In this document: in pieces, positions 39,910-48,513 of the stretch
Layout: every line of letters begins with the position of its first letter
Position numbering within the stretch: the first letter of the stretch is position 1
From: Aminobacter carboxidus
GTDB taxonomy: Bacteria > Pseudomonadota > Alphaproteobacteria > Rhizobiales > Rhizobiaceae
NCBI RefSeq assembly: GCF_014863355.1
Contig: NZ_JACZEP010000004.1
Span: forward strand, 310,001-374,000
Length of the DNA: 64,000 bases
Direction of reading: 5' to 3'
Translations under genes and position numbers: made by a program
Notes under the pieces: generated by a model
Database searches by the model: none
What the model saw: only the letters and a program-made list of their open reading frames with translations
Told to the model about the DNA's origin: nothing

Positions 39910-40866
39910 ATGCTGCATCTGAAGTCGAAGCTATTTGCTGCCGGCGCCGTGGCCATCGGTGTCGCCCTGGCCGCAGTTCCGGCCAAGGCGGAACAGTTCA
40001 TCAACGTGCTGACCGGCGGCACTTCGGGCGTGTATTATCCGCTCGGTGTCGCGCTGTCGGAAATCTACGGCAAGAGCATCAAGGACGTGCGCACCCAGGT
40101 GCAGGCAACCAAGGCGTCGGTGGAGAACCTGAACCTTCTGCAGCAGGGCAAGGGCGAAATAGGCTTCGCACTCGGCGATTCCGTCAAGGCGGCCTGGGAA
40201 GGCGACGCCGAGGCAGGCTTCAGCAAGAAGCTCGACAAGCTGCGGGCGATCGCCGCCATCTATCCAAACTATGTGCAGATCGTGGCCGCCAAGGAATCCG
40301 GAATCAGCAGCTTCGCCGACCTGAAAGGCAAAAGCCTTTCCGTCGGCGCGCCCAAATCGGGCACAGAGCTCAATGCTCGCGCCATCTTCGGAGCGCTCGG
40401 CATGAGCTACCAGGACCTCGCCAAGACCGAATACCTGCCGTTTGGCGAGTCGGTCGAGTTGATCAAGAACCGGCAGCTCGACGCCACCTTGCAGTCTGCC
40501 GGACTTGGCGTCGCGTCGATCAAAGACCTTGCGGTGTCGTTGCCGATCACCGTCGTGGCGGTGCCGGCCGACATCGCCGAGAAGCTGGGCGCACCGTTCC
40601 AGGCCGCCACGATACCGGCGGGCACTTATGAAGGCCAGTCGGCCGACGTGCCGACGCTGGCGATCACCAACATCCTGGTGACAAATTCCGACGTGTCGGA
40701 CGACCTCGCTTATGAAATGACCAAGCAGTTGTTCGACAATCTCGATCAGATGACCGCAGCCCATGCCGCGGCGAAGGCGATCTCCGCCGACAGCGCCGCC
40801 AAGGGCCTGCCCATCCCGCTGCATCCGGGCGCGGAACGCTATTACAAGGAAAAGGGCTTGATGTAG
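39910..40866 (+). CDS. TAXI-family TRAP transporter solute-binding protein
   Basis: 318 residues. A signal peptide (about 1-27, ending VPAKA) is followed by a TAXI domain: INVLTGGTSGVYYPLGVALS (about 31-50), LQQGKGEIGFALGDSV and SLSVGAPKSGTELNARAI. TAXI proteins deliver ligands to fused TRAP permeases; ligands are known for few. GGGAGGAGAG lies upstream of the ATG. A hairpin separates it from the permease gene. Confidence 0.92.
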   Translation: MLHLKSKLFAAGAVAIGVALAAVPAKAEQFINVLTGGTSGVYYPLGVALSEIYGKSIKDVRTQVQATKASVENLNLLQQGKGEIGFALGDSVKAAWEGDAEAGFSKKLDKLRAIAAIYPNYVQIVAAKESGISSFADLKGKSLSVGAPKSGTELNARAIFGALGMSYQDLAKTEYLPFGESVELIKNRQLDATLQSAGLGVASIKDLAVSLPITVVAVPADIAEKLGAPFQAATIPAGTYEGQSADVPTLAITNILVTNSDVSDDLAYEMTKQLFDNLDQMTAAHAAAKAISADSAAKGLPIPLHPGAERYYKEKGLM

Positions 40867-40896
40867 GCCCCGGTCCACGCACAGACCTGATCCAGC

Positions 40897-40917
40897 GGGG
40901 CGGCACCTGGCCGCCCC
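40897..40917 (+). terminator. Intercistronic hairpin between binding protein and permease
   Basis: GGGGCGGC and GCCGCCCC enclose five bases, with no T-run. It probably sets a higher level of binding protein than permease. Confidence 0.55.
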
Positions 40918-40949
40918 AACTTCCAACATAGCCCTTGCCGGAGCCAGCG

Positions 40950-43070
40950 ATGTCGCGACCCGACGTTCCCGACGTCTCCCCGCCCGCAGCCGATTTCCAT
41001 GACCCGACCGGCAGCGGCTTTGCCAAGACACCCGAAGGCCGGCTGCTGTTCTGGACGGCGGTTGCCTTCTCGCTGTTCCAGATCGCCACGGCGGCCCATG
41101 TGCTGAGCGTGCCGAGCCAGGTCCTGCGGGCGACCCATGTCGCCTTCCTGCTGCTGCTGGCCTTTCCACTGGTGGCGACAGCGCGCGGCGCCGGTGCGAC
41201 CGGCAAGGCGCTGGCCTGGGGGCTCGCCTTCCTCGGCGTTGCTGTCGCGACCTACCAGTTCATCGAATATGAGCCGTTGATCCTGAGGGCCGGCGACCTG
41301 AACCAGGTCGACCTGGTCTTCGGCGTGATCGCCCTGGCAACCGTATTCCTCGCTGCCTATGCGATGATGGGACCGGCATTGCCGATCATTTCGGGAAGCT
41401 TCCTTCTTTACGCGTTGTTCGGCCAGTACCTGCCGTCGCCGTTGAACCATCGCGGCTACGACTTCTCGCAAGTCATCGACCAGTTGGCCTACGGCACCGA
41501 GGGTATCTACGGCATTCCTATCTACGTCTCGGCGACCTACATCTTCCTGTTCATCCTGTTCGGCTCGTTCCTCGAACGCGCGGGCATGATCAAGCTGTTC
41601 ACCGACATCTCGCTGGGCTGCGTCGGGCACGCGCGCGGTGGCGCCGCCAAGGTGGCGGTCATCGCTTCGGGCATGATGGGCACGATTTCCGGTTCTGGCG
41701 TGGCCAACGTGGTGACCACCGGGCAGTTCACGATCCCACTGATGAAGCGGTTCGGCTACCGCCCTGCCTTTGCCGGCGGCGTCGAGGCGACCGCGTCGAT
41801 GGGTGGGCAGATCATGCCGCCGGTGATGGGCGCGGTGGCCTTCATCATGGCCGAGACGCTGGGCGTGGAGTATTACGAGGTGGTGAAGGCAGCGCTCATT
41901 CCGGCCCTGCTGTATTTTGCCTCGGCATTCTGGATGGTGCATCTCGAAGCGGGCAAGCACGGGTTACACGGGCTGCCGCGGGCGGACCTGCCCTCGCCGG
42001 TCCGCGCGCTGCGCGAAGGCTGGTTCCTCATCCTGCCGCTGGCGGTGCTGATCTACCTGCTGTTTTCCGGGTACACGCCACTGTATGCCGGAACCATCGG
42101 CCTGGCGATGACGGTTCTGCTGATCCTCGGCGGCTCGGTGGCGCTGCGGCTGCCTTCAATGGTCATCCGGGTGGTCTTCTGGATCGGGCTTGGCCTGGTG
42201 GCAGCGAGCTTCTTTCGCATCGGCATCGGCGCGATCCTTGTTGCGGCAGCGGCCCTGATCGCCGTCAACGCCTTCGTCAGCGGGGGCCGCGACACGCTGA
42301 TCTCGTGCCGCGACGCCCTTGCGGAAGGCGCCAGGACGGCGCTGCCGGTCGGCGTCGCCTGCGCCGTCGTCGGCGTCATCATCGGCACGATGACGCTGAC
42401 CGGAGTCGCGACAACCTTCGGCGCGTTCATCGTTTCGGTAGGCGAATCGAGCCTGTTCCTGTCGCTGGTCCTGACGATGGTGACCTGCATCGTGCTTGGC
42501 ATGGGCATTCCAACCATCCCGAACTACATCATCACCTCGTCAATCGCCGGGCCAGCCCTGCTCGAACTGGGCGTGCCGCTTCTGGTCAGCCACATGTTCG
42601 TGTTCTACTTCGGTATCCTGGCCGACTTGACGCCACCGGTGGCGCTGGCCTGTTTTGCTGCGGCGCCAATCGCGCGCGAGAGCGGACTGAAGATCTCGCT
42701 CGAGGCCATCAAGGTCGCGGCAGCAGGTTTCGTCATTCCGTTCATGGCGGTTTATACGCCCTCGCTCATGCTCCAGGAAGGCGGACCGATGGCAGCCGCG
42801 ATCGGCTACTGGCCGGCAGTCGCCTACATCGTCTTCAAGACCGGGTTGGCCATCGCTCTGTGGGGGGCCGCAGTCGTCGGCTTCCTGCGCAGGCGCATGG
42901 CCGCATGGGAACGCCTGCTGGCAACCGCAGCGGCCTTCACCCTGGTCGCCGCCCTGCCGATGACGGACGAGATCGGTTTCGCGCTTGCGGCCGTCGTGAT
43001 GGGGCTTCACTGGGTGCGCACGCGCGGACAGCCCGAAGCTGGAGCGGCGGCTGGGAGCAATAAGGCCTGA
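40950..43070 (+). CDS. TRAP transporter permease, fused small and large subunits
   Basis: 706 residues and many transmembrane helices. The N-terminal four-helix part (about 30-190) is the DctQ-like subunit and the rest the DctM-like subunit, with the signature GMMGTISGSGVANVVTTGQF and ATASMGGQIMPPVMGAVAFI (about 240-300). Such 4TM-12TM fusions work with TAXI binding proteins and are sodium or proton driven. Start at ATG 40950 (MSRPDVPDVS). Confidence 0.92.
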   Translation: MSRPDVPDVSPPAADFHDPTGSGFAKTPEGRLLFWTAVAFSLFQIATAAHVLSVPSQVLRATHVAFLLLLAFPLVATARGAGATGKALAWGLAFLGVAVATYQFIEYEPLILRAGDLNQVDLVFGVIALATVFLAAYAMMGPALPIISGSFLLYALFGQYLPSPLNHRGYDFSQVIDQLAYGTEGIYGIPIYVSATYIFLFILFGSFLERAGMIKLFTDISLGCVGHARGGAAKVAVIASGMMGTISGSGVANVVTTGQFTIPLMKRFGYRPAFAGGVEATASMGGQIMPPVMGAVAFIMAETLGVEYYEVVKAALIPALLYFASAFWMVHLEAGKHGLHGLPRADLPSPVRALREGWFLILPLAVLIYLLFSGYTPLYAGTIGLAMTVLLILGGSVALRLPSMVIRVVFWIGLGLVAASFFRIGIGAILVAAAALIAVNAFVSGGRDTLISCRDALAEGARTALPVGVACAVVGVIIGTMTLTGVATTFGAFIVSVGESSLFLSLVLTMVTCIVLGMGIPTIPNYIITSSIAGPALLELGVPLLVSHMFVFYFGILADLTPPVALACFAAAPIARESGLKISLEAIKVAAAGFVIPFMAVYTPSLMLQEGGPMAAAIGYWPAVAYIVFKTGLAIALWGAAVVGFLRRRMAAWERLLATAAAFTLVAALPMTDEIGFALAAVVMGLHWVRTRGQPEAGAAAGSNKA

Positions 43071-43072
43071 CC

Positions 43073-43447
43073 GTGGGCTTATGCATCGTCGCCGGCTCAA
43101 AGGCGGCCGCGCTCGCGGTGACCGCCTTCACGCTGAGCTGGACACATTCGGTGGAGAAACTGCGCTGGGAAGAAGACTGGCGCGTGAGCGACGGCAAACT
43201 CCAGATCGTTGGCGCACGCGTGCAGGGCTCGGGCGCCGGCATGGACCCGCCTGAAGGCGCTGTCTTCGACAACGGCTGGTGGCGCTACACACCGAAGGTC
43301 GGCCCACAGGGAGTGCTTGTGCTGGCCGCATCGGGCGCCACCGGCGGCGGCTGGCGGCTCTGTTCCAGCGAAGGCTGCCTGACGCTTGGCGAAGACGCCG
43401 GAGCGGCGGTAATACTGCGCGCCTGCGACCCCGCACTCAGCCGCTGA
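43073..43447 (+). CDS. DUF1850 protein, TRAP-associated
   Basis: 124 residues, starting at a GTG two bases after the permease stop. The pattern FTLSWTHSVEKLRWEEDWRV and GAGMDPPEGAVFDNGWWRY is typical of DUF1850, a small periplasmic-type protein nearly always beside TAXI-TRAP permeases. The N-terminal hydrophobic segment (VAGSKAAALAVTAFTL) could be a signal. Its 3' end overlaps the convergent sigma gene by 11 bases. Confidence 0.8.
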   Translation: MGLCIVAGSKAAALAVTAFTLSWTHSVEKLRWEEDWRVSDGKLQIVGARVQGSGAGMDPPEGAVFDNGWWRYTPKVGPQGVLVLAASGATGGGWRLCSSEGCLTLGEDAGAAVILRACDPALSR

Positions 43448-44699
43448 CCTGCCCGCTGCGTGAGGCTGCGTCGCCCCTGCGGCGCTTGAGGAACCGGCGC
43501 ACGGCCAGGTCTGTTTCAAGGCCGATGGCGAGTTGGTAGGCCTTGTCGGCTTCAGCGAGGTTGCCTGAGAGTGTCAGCAATTCGGCACGCGCCGCCCAGT
43601 AGGGTTGGTACTCGTTGAGCCTGGTATCGTCGATGGCGTCGAGCAGGGCCAGACCTTGTTCGAGCGCCCCGGCATAGGCCACAGCCACCGCATGGTTGAC
43701 GGCAACGACCGGCGAGGCAGAGAGTGTCATCAGGCCGGCGTAAAGGGTGGCGATCGCGGCCCAGTCGGTGCGGCCGGCAAATCGCCGCGCGGCGTGCGCC
43801 GACTGGATCGCCGCCTCGAATTGGTAGCGGCCGATGCCGTCGAGGGCGCCGGCACGCTGCAGCAGCGCGTCGGCCTCGCCGATCAGACCGGCATCCCACA
43901 ACAGCGTGTCCTGTTCGCTCAGCGGCACAAACTCGCCTGAGGGGCCGCGACGGGCGGGCCGGCGCGCCTCCGCATGCAGCATCAGCGACAAAAGACAGAG
44001 CGCCTCCGGTTCGCCGGGCAGCAGATCGACAACCAGCCGGCCGAGCCAGATGGCTTCGGAAGCGAGGTTGCGCCGACGGGATTCGGCACCGCTGGCGTCC
44101 GTCCAGCCTTCGGAGAAGGCGGCGTAGATCGCCTCCAGCACCGCCGACAGCCTTTCGCCGAGCTCGGCCTTTTCAGGAATGCGAAACGGGATGCCGGCTT
44201 GCTTGATGCGCGACTTGGCCCGCACCAGGCGCTGGCCCATTGTCGAAGGCGAGACCAGGAAGGCGGAGGCGATGGTGGCGGCATCGAAGCCGAGCACGGC
44301 CTGCAGGATCAGCGGCGCGCGCACGCCTGCCTCGATCGCGGGGTGGGCGCAGGCGAAGATCAGGCCGAGCCGGTCGTCGGGAAACTTCTCGCGCGCCATC
44401 TCCTGCTCCAGTTCTTCGCCGATCAGCCTGAGATGGGCCTGGCCGGCCTCCCCGGTCATGCGTCGCCGCTGCTGGTCGATGGAACGCCGACGCGCAACTG
44501 TCAGGAGCCAGGCCTCGGGATGGTCCGGCACACCCGTCTCGGGCCATCTCGACAAGGCCGCGGCAAAAGCGTCGGCGAGCGCGTCCTCGGCACCGGCGAG
44601 ATCGCGGGTGCGCGCCGAAAGATAGGCGACGAGCCTGCCGTAGCTCTGGCGGGCAGCGGCTTCCGCCGCCGCCCGCGCCCGTTCGACGCCTGTGGCCAT
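43437..44699 (-). CDS. ECF42-type RNA polymerase sigma factor with TPR-like extension
   Basis: 420 residues. The sigma-2 region (about 18-85, ARTRDLAGAEDALADAFAAA and AWLLTVARRRSIDQQRRR) and sigma-4 region (LGFDAATIASAFLVSPSTMG, about 135-155) are followed by a long helical domain (about 185-400; YQFEAAIQSAHA and YQPYWAARAELLTLSGNLAE are TPR-like). ECF42 factors have this extension and sit next to DGPF/YCII proteins, as here. The open frame goes on to 45224, but that part is antiparallel to YCII codons. Start at ATG 44699, two bases after the stop of the DGPF gene. Confidence 0.85.
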   Translation of the reverse strand: MATGVERARAAAEAAARQSYGRLVAYLSARTRDLAGAEDALADAFAAALSRWPETGVPDHPEAWLLTVARRRSIDQQRRRMTGEAGQAHLRLIGEELEQEMAREKFPDDRLGLIFACAHPAIEAGVRAPLILQAVLGFDAATIASAFLVSPSTMGQRLVRAKSRIKQAGIPFRIPEKAELGERLSAVLEAIYAAFSEGWTDASGAESRRRNLASEAIWLGRLVVDLLPGEPEALCLLSLMLHAEARRPARRGPSGEFVPLSEQDTLLWDAGLIGEADALLQRAGALDGIGRYQFEAAIQSAHAARRFAGRTDWAAIATLYAGLMTLSASPVVAVNHAVAVAYAGALEQGLALLDAIDDTRLNEYQPYWAARAELLTLSGNLAEADKAYQLAIGLETDLAVRRFLKRRRGDAASRSGQVSG

Positions 44700-44701
44700 T
44701 C

Positions 44702-45052
44702 CTAGCGGGTCGGCCAGATCGGACGGACCTCGACAGTGCCATAGTTGGCGCTGGGGCAGCGCGCCGCCCAGTTGAGCGCGGCATCGAGATCGGGCGCCTC
44801 GATGATGTAGAAGCCGCCGAGTTGCTCCTTGGTCGCGGCGAACGGGCCGTCGAGCACTTCTGTCCTGCCGTCGCGGACGCGGACTGTTGTGGCCGACGAC
44901 GCACCCTGCAGGCGCTCGCCCGAGACCATCGCGCCGGCTTTGATCAAGGCTTCGTTGTAGGCCATGTAGGGCGCGCTCATCGTCTCCTGGTCCTGCGGGC
45001 TTGCCGCGGCGAAGGGCGTGTCGTCGTGGTGAAGCAGAAGCATGTACTGCAT
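44702..45052 (-). CDS. DGPF/YCII-related protein, partner of ECF42
   Basis: 116 residues: MQYMLLLHHDDTPF at the N-terminus and the defining DGPF motif (about 68-71, in VLDGPFAATKEQLGGFYIIE). YCII-related proteins have a ferredoxin-like fold. They are the standard neighbours of ECF42 factors, which control them in Streptomyces as far as known. AGGAGAC lies just before the ATG at 45052. Confidence 0.87.
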   Translation of the reverse strand: MQYMLLLHHDDTPFAAASPQDQETMSAPYMAYNEALIKAGAMVSGERLQGASSATTVRVRDGRTEVLDGPFAATKEQLGGFYIIEAPDLDAALNWAARCPSANYGTVEVRPIWPTR

Positions 45053-45276
45053 TGTCGTCTCCTGTTTTTTGCGGCCGCATCGTCGCGGCTGAACGGAAGT
45101 CGCGCGGCTTCGCCGGATTTCGACAAGCGGCAGAAACTTTTTCGGAGCTGAGCCTAGCACATGGAAATGGCGGGCTGGACCGGTGAAAATTCAGCCCTGG
45201 CGGGCATCCGTACGGCTTGAGCAACAGGACGGCAGCATGTCATATCCGACCGCTGGGGAGCGGCAGGGGAACAACA

Positions 45277-45897
45277 ATGTACAGGCTTTATACGCGCGCC
45301 GGCAGCGGCGGCTTCGTCGTCGAGGCGGCATTCGAACTGGCGGGCGTGCCGTTCGAGCGCATCGAGGTGGTCAAGGGCGTCGAACCCGCCGCCGAGTTCC
45401 GCACCATCAGCCCGCTCGGCCAGGTGCCGGCGCTGGTGCTGCCGGACGGGCATGCGATGACCGAATCCGCTGCCATGTGCCAGCTGATCGCCGAACGCCA
45501 TCCCGATGCGCGGCTGGCGCCCGCAGTGGACGCGCCGGGGCGCGCCGACTTCCTGCGCTGGATGGCTTTCCTGACCTCGGTGACCTATCCCGCACTGCTG
45601 CGCGAATATTACGCCCATCGCTACACGACCGACGCCGGCGGCATCGAGGCGGTGAAGGCAGCTGCCGTCGCCGAGGCCGAACGCAGCTTCAGCGTTGTCG
45701 ACGCAGCACTCGAAGGGCGCGACTGGCTGGCCGGCGCGCATATGTCGATCGCCGACGTCTACCTGCTGATGCTGGTGTACTGGCACCCTGAGCCCGCCAA
45801 GATCGCCGCGACCTGGCCAAACCTCGAGCGCGTCTGCGCGGTTCTGCGCGAGAATGCACTGCTGAAGGAGCTCAACGTCAGCCACACGATGTGGTGA
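45277..45897 (+). CDS. Glutathione S-transferase family protein
   Basis: 206 residues. The thioredoxin-like N-terminal domain (about 1-78) has ISPLGQVPALVLPDGHAMTESAAM, the cis-Pro and glutathione gamma-glutamyl site; an all-helical C-terminal domain follows (GRDWLAGAHMSIADVYLLML). The catalytic Ser/Cys in YTRAGSGGF is Ser-like. AGGGGA lies upstream of the ATG. Divergent from the DGPF gene. Confidence 0.85.
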   Translation: MYRLYTRAGSGGFVVEAAFELAGVPFERIEVVKGVEPAAEFRTISPLGQVPALVLPDGHAMTESAAMCQLIAERHPDARLAPAVDAPGRADFLRWMAFLTSVTYPALLREYYAHRYTTDAGGIEAVKAAAVAEAERSFSVVDAALEGRDWLAGAHMSIADVYLLMLVYWHPEPAKIAATWPNLERVCAVLRENALLKELNVSHTMW

Positions 45898-46130
45898 GGC
45901 GAACGGACCGCGCGAACGGGCCGATCGGCAAGGCGTCCGCGTCCGCGAAGAGGCGGCGCGCCAGATCTTCATCTTGTGTTGGAGCAGCCGGGCTTGCGCC
46001 GCCGGCAGGGCGGACAAGCCTTAGAGGCGAGTGGCAGAAATCGCCCGGCGTTCGCCGCGCAAGGTGGTCGAGCGGTGATCGCTTGTCGGCCGCGCGATAC
46101 GGCTTTCGTGACGTCCGGTAACGGTCATGA

Positions 46131-46283
46131 TCAGTGGAACGTCACGCGCGCCTGGAGCGTGCTGGTGCGACGTGCGCAGGCAGGTCCCGGACCACGCATA
46201 TAGTGGCGTTCGGGGCGATAAGTCGGAGCGATGAATTCGCGAAACGCCACAGCGGCGAAAGTAAGGTGGTTCCAGATAGCCAT
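46131..46283 (-). CDS. Doubtful small ORF (50 residues)
   Basis: Starts MAIWNHLTFAAVAFREFIAP and ends with a basic run. AGGGATAAGAACA precedes the ATG, a weak ribosome site. It has no known domain. It may be a small membrane-associated peptide, or chance. Confidence 0.25.
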   Translation of the reverse strand: MAIWNHLTFAAVAFREFIAPTYRPERHYMRGPGPACARRTSTLQARVTFH

Positions 46284-46388
46284 TGTTCTTATCCCTGTCC
46301 GCCCGGGGCTCGTCCCGAACGTGAAAGCGATCATAGCCGGCGGATGTGAATCTTCGGTGAACGCGATGTTAATCTTCGTGTGAAAATG

Positions 46389-46443
46389 CGCCCGATCAGG
46401 GCTGAATTGCGTTCTTTTCTGGGCATTTAGGCCTGATCGGGCG
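46389..46443. repeat. Inverted repeat with 12-base perfect arms
   Basis: CGCCCGATCAGG (46389-46400) and its exact complement (46432-46443) enclose 31 bases. Possible hairpin in RNA or a cruciform/operator. Confidence 0.5.
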
Positions 46444-46474
46444 GCATTGGTTAAGATGTGTCTTTTGCGCCACT

Positions 46475-46530
46475 GATGTAACCGCCAATTGCCGCGAAAC
46501 TATCCACAGGTTTCGAGGCTCGGTTACATC
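46475..46530. repeat. Nested inverted repeat, possible structured RNA
   Basis: Outer arms GATGTAACCG and CGGTTACATC (46475-46484, 46521-46530) and inner arms CGAAAC/GTTTCG (46495-46500, 46510-46515) form a two-step stem around TATCCACAG. Confidence 0.45.
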
Positions 46531-46570
46531 GGGTCGGGCCATTCGCAGGGTCGTTGCGGCAGATCTGGCG

Positions 46571-47251
46571 TCAGGCGAGGAAGAGTTTCTCGAACGCCTT
46601 GCGTCCGGGCGGGGTGAATTCGACGACGCGGCTGCCGGCGGGACGGCGCGCCCATTTCTCGGCGAGGATCTTGTCGAGGATGGCGGTGCCCAGCGATCCC
46701 GCCAGATGCGAACGCCTGACGCTCCAGTCGAGGCAGGCGCGGCACATCGGCCGGCGCGAATTGCCGAGCGTCGAGGTGTCGATGCCGATCGTGGCGAAGA
46801 AGCCTGCGCCCACCGGCCCGAGCCGGATCTCCTCGTCGTCGCGCACGATGATCTCCTCGGCGACGAAACGGTCGAACATCGCAACGGCATGGTCGCCGGC
46901 GAGGTGGTCGTAGCAGACGCGGGCTTCGCGCATCGACTTGTCGCGCGGGCCGGGCCTGGCCCGCTTGGGGCCGGAATGAGCGGCGACGCCGCTGATCGCC
47001 TCGATCATGTTGGCGACCTCGGTGCCCGACAGCGCGTAGTAGCGGTGCCTGCCCTGGCTCGCCACCGTCAGCAGCTTGCCGTCCATCAGCTTGGCGAGAT
47101 GCGAACTGGCCGTAGGCAGGGAGACGCCGGCTTCGAGCGCCAGTTCGCTCGCCGTCAGCGCGCCGCCATCCATCAGCGCGGTCAGCATGTTGGCACGCGC
47201 CGGGTCGCCGACCAGGCTGGCGATGCGGGCGATATCGGGACCTTCCTTCAT
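46571..47251 (-). CDS. ArsR-family winged-helix regulator
   Basis: 226 residues. The N-terminal winged helix (about 8-85: ASLVGDPARANMLTALMDGG, TASELALEAGVSLPTASSHL, QGRHRYYALSG) is of ArsR type; an extended C-terminal domain (about 100-226) with Cys in MCRACLDWSVRRSHLAG follows. The family senses metals or oxidants. The ATG at 47251 is chosen over the longer frame. It is divergent from the DUF1127 gene, with an inverted repeat at its start. Confidence 0.85.
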   Translation of the reverse strand: MKEGPDIARIASLVGDPARANMLTALMDGGALTASELALEAGVSLPTASSHLAKLMDGKLLTVASQGRHRYYALSGTEVANMIEAISGVAAHSGPKRARPGPRDKSMREARVCYDHLAGDHAVAMFDRFVAEEIIVRDDEEIRLGPVGAGFFATIGIDTSTLGNSRRPMCRACLDWSVRRSHLAGSLGTAILDKILAEKWARRPAGSRVVEFTPPGRKAFEKLFLA

Positions 47252-47255
47252 GACA

Positions 47256-47284
47256 CGACTACCTCCATGGTTCGATGGTAGTCG
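47256..47284. promoter_or_regulatory. Inverted repeat, likely ArsR operator
   Basis: CGACTACC (47256-47263) and GGTAGTCG (47277-47284) are 13 bases apart, between the ArsR gene and the divergent DUF1127 gene. Confidence 0.5.
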
Positions 47285-47336
47285 AAGCATTCTCGTCAGG
47301 CAATGCGTATTCTCCAACCCAACAAAGGAGGCCGCT

Positions 47337-47540
47337 ATGACGACGAAAACCGAACGAGCCACCGCGCCGGAACGCCTGCCGCTCGGCGCGTTCGGCCGCG
47401 TGCTGAGGTTGCTGGCCGGCGGCTATGACCGCCATCTGCAACGGCTCGACCTTTCCGAACTGACCGACGAACAGCTCGACGACATCGGCATCAGCCGCCG
47501 CGACGCCGAACGCGAAAGCGCAAAGCCGTTCTGGCGTTAG
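47337..47540 (+). CDS. DUF1127 small protein
   Basis: 67 residues ending with the DUF1127 pattern LDLSELTDEQLDDIGISRRD and AERES. DUF1127 proteins are small, arginine-rich and abundant in alphaproteobacteria; in Agrobacterium some affect RNA turnover, phosphate and motility. AAGGAGG lies just before the ATG at 47337. Divergent from ArsR, with which it shares a control region. Confidence 0.85.
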   Translation: MTTKTERATAPERLPLGAFGRVLRLLAGGYDRHLQRLDLSELTDEQLDDIGISRRDAERESAKPFWR

Positions 47541-47609
47541 CCTGCCACGCTATCCCGACCTGACGCTTCGATGCCGGCCTAACCGTGCTCAACATTTACG
47601 GAGACCAAG

Positions 47610-47996
47610 ATGACCATCACCTGCTTCATCCGCTACGAGATCGACCCGTTTGGCAAGGCCGCCTTCGAGCAATATGCCCGTAACTGGGGCCAGGCGATCC
47701 CACGCTGCGGCGCCGACCTTCTCGGCTATTTCGCCCCGCACGAAGGCTCGGCGACGACCGCCTACGGCGTCTACAACATCGAAAGCCTGGCCGCCTACGA
47801 GGCCTACCGGGCGCGGCTCGCTGCCGACCCGATGGGCCGCGAGAACTACGAGTTTGCCCGACGGGAAAAGTTCATCCTCAAGGAAGACCGCATCTTCCTG
47901 AAGCTGGCATCGGGACCGCATGCGGCCCTGCATGATCCCGAAAAATTGCAGGCTTTTCGGACAGGGATCATGCAACAGGAAAGCGTCAAGCCATGA
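47610..47996 (+). CDS. NIPSNAP-family protein with repeat-derived C-terminus
   Basis: 128 residues. The NIPSNAP-like ferredoxin fold covers about 1-105 (MTITCFIRYEIDPFGKAAFE, FAPHEGSATTAYGVYNIESL, and REKFILKEDRIFLKL). The last part, HDPEKLQAFRTGIM (about 108-121), is encoded by a palindromic R1 repeat, so the native C-terminus was probably replaced or extended by it. It overlaps the next gene by four bases (ATGA). Confidence 0.83.
   Translation: MTITCFIRYEIDPFGKAAFEQYARNWGQAIPRCGADLLGYFAPHEGSATTAYGVYNIESLAAYEAYRARLAADPMGRENYEFARREKFILKEDRIFLKLASGPHAALHDPEKLQAFRTGIMQQESVKP
47931..47973. repeat. R1 palindromic repeat, copy 2, inside a reading frame
   Basis: A 43-base unit beginning CATGATCCCG and ending GGGATCATGC. 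On the opposite strand it matches the copy at 9760-9804 except in the loop. Confidence 0.7.
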
Positions 47997-48337
47997 TCGC
48001 GGTGATCTTCGAGGTCGAGCCGGCTGAAGGCCAGCGCGACGCCTATCTCGGCATCGCCGCCGACCTGCGCCCTCTGCTCGATGGCATCGACGGCTTCCTG
48101 TCGATCGAGCGGTTTCAGAGCCTGGCCAACCCCGGCCGGTTGTTGTCGCTGTCGTTCTGGCGCGACGAGGAGGCGGTGAAGGCGTGGCGCAACAGCCAGG
48201 AGCACCGGCAAGCGCAGATGGCAGGGCGCGGCGGGGTGTTTTCAGGCTACCGGCTGCGCATAGCACAGGTGGTGCGGGATTACGGGCTGGACGAGCGGGC
48301 GGAGGCGCCGAGGGATAGTCGGGAGGTGCACGGTTAG
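47993..48337 (+). CDS. Antibiotic biosynthesis monooxygenase (ABM) domain protein
   Basis: 114 residues. MIAVIFEVEPAEGQRDAYLG, DGFLSIERFQSLANPGRLLS and FWRDEEAVKAWRNSQEHRQA are typical ABM-family strands and helix. The family includes heme-degrading and quinone monooxygenases; no specific function can be named. Four-base overlap with the NIPSNAP gene suggests coupling. Confidence 0.82.
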   Translation: MIAVIFEVEPAEGQRDAYLGIAADLRPLLDGIDGFLSIERFQSLANPGRLLSLSFWRDEEAVKAWRNSQEHRQAQMAGRGGVFSGYRLRIAQVVRDYGLDERAEAPRDSREVHG

Positions 48338-48344
48338 GTCGCGA

Positions 48345-48500
48345 TCCATCGCGCCCCCCTCTGCTCTTCGGGCATCTCCCCCTCAAGGGGGGAGATTAGT
48401 CTCGTCACCGACGGCGCCTCATCCTGCGACTTTGGCTACTAGCGAAGTCGCGATGAAGGCTGATCTCCTCCCTTGAGGAGGAGATGGCCAGCAGGCCAGT
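48345..48500. repeat. R3 MITE-like nested palindromic element, full copy 2
   Basis: The same layout as 11132-11291: left CCCCCCTCTG, CATCTCCCCCTCAAGGGGGG, a middle part with GCGAAG, then GGCTGATCTCCTCCC and a right arm ending GGCCAG. It fills the spacer between the ABM gene and mbfA. Confidence 0.6.
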
Positions 48501-48513
48501 CCAGCCGCGCATG

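Larger units (their letters stand above)
45898..46570. other. Long spacer with structured elements and one doubtful small ORF
   Basis: 673 bases with no convincing gene. Two long-arm inverted repeats lie at 46389-46443 and 46475-46530. A doubtful 50-residue minus-strand frame is at 46131-46283. The plus-strand frames here have no database-like features. Confidence 0.55.

Noticed and set aside
44700-45224. 595-residue extension of the ECF42 sigma frame
   Set aside because: The extra N-terminal part is arginine-rich and overlaps the DGPF gene in another frame; the ATG at 44699 gives a normal sigma start.
45891-46203. Overlapping plus-strand ORFs after the GST gene
   Set aside because: They are basic, low-complexity translations with no ribosome site, and overlap each other in different frames.
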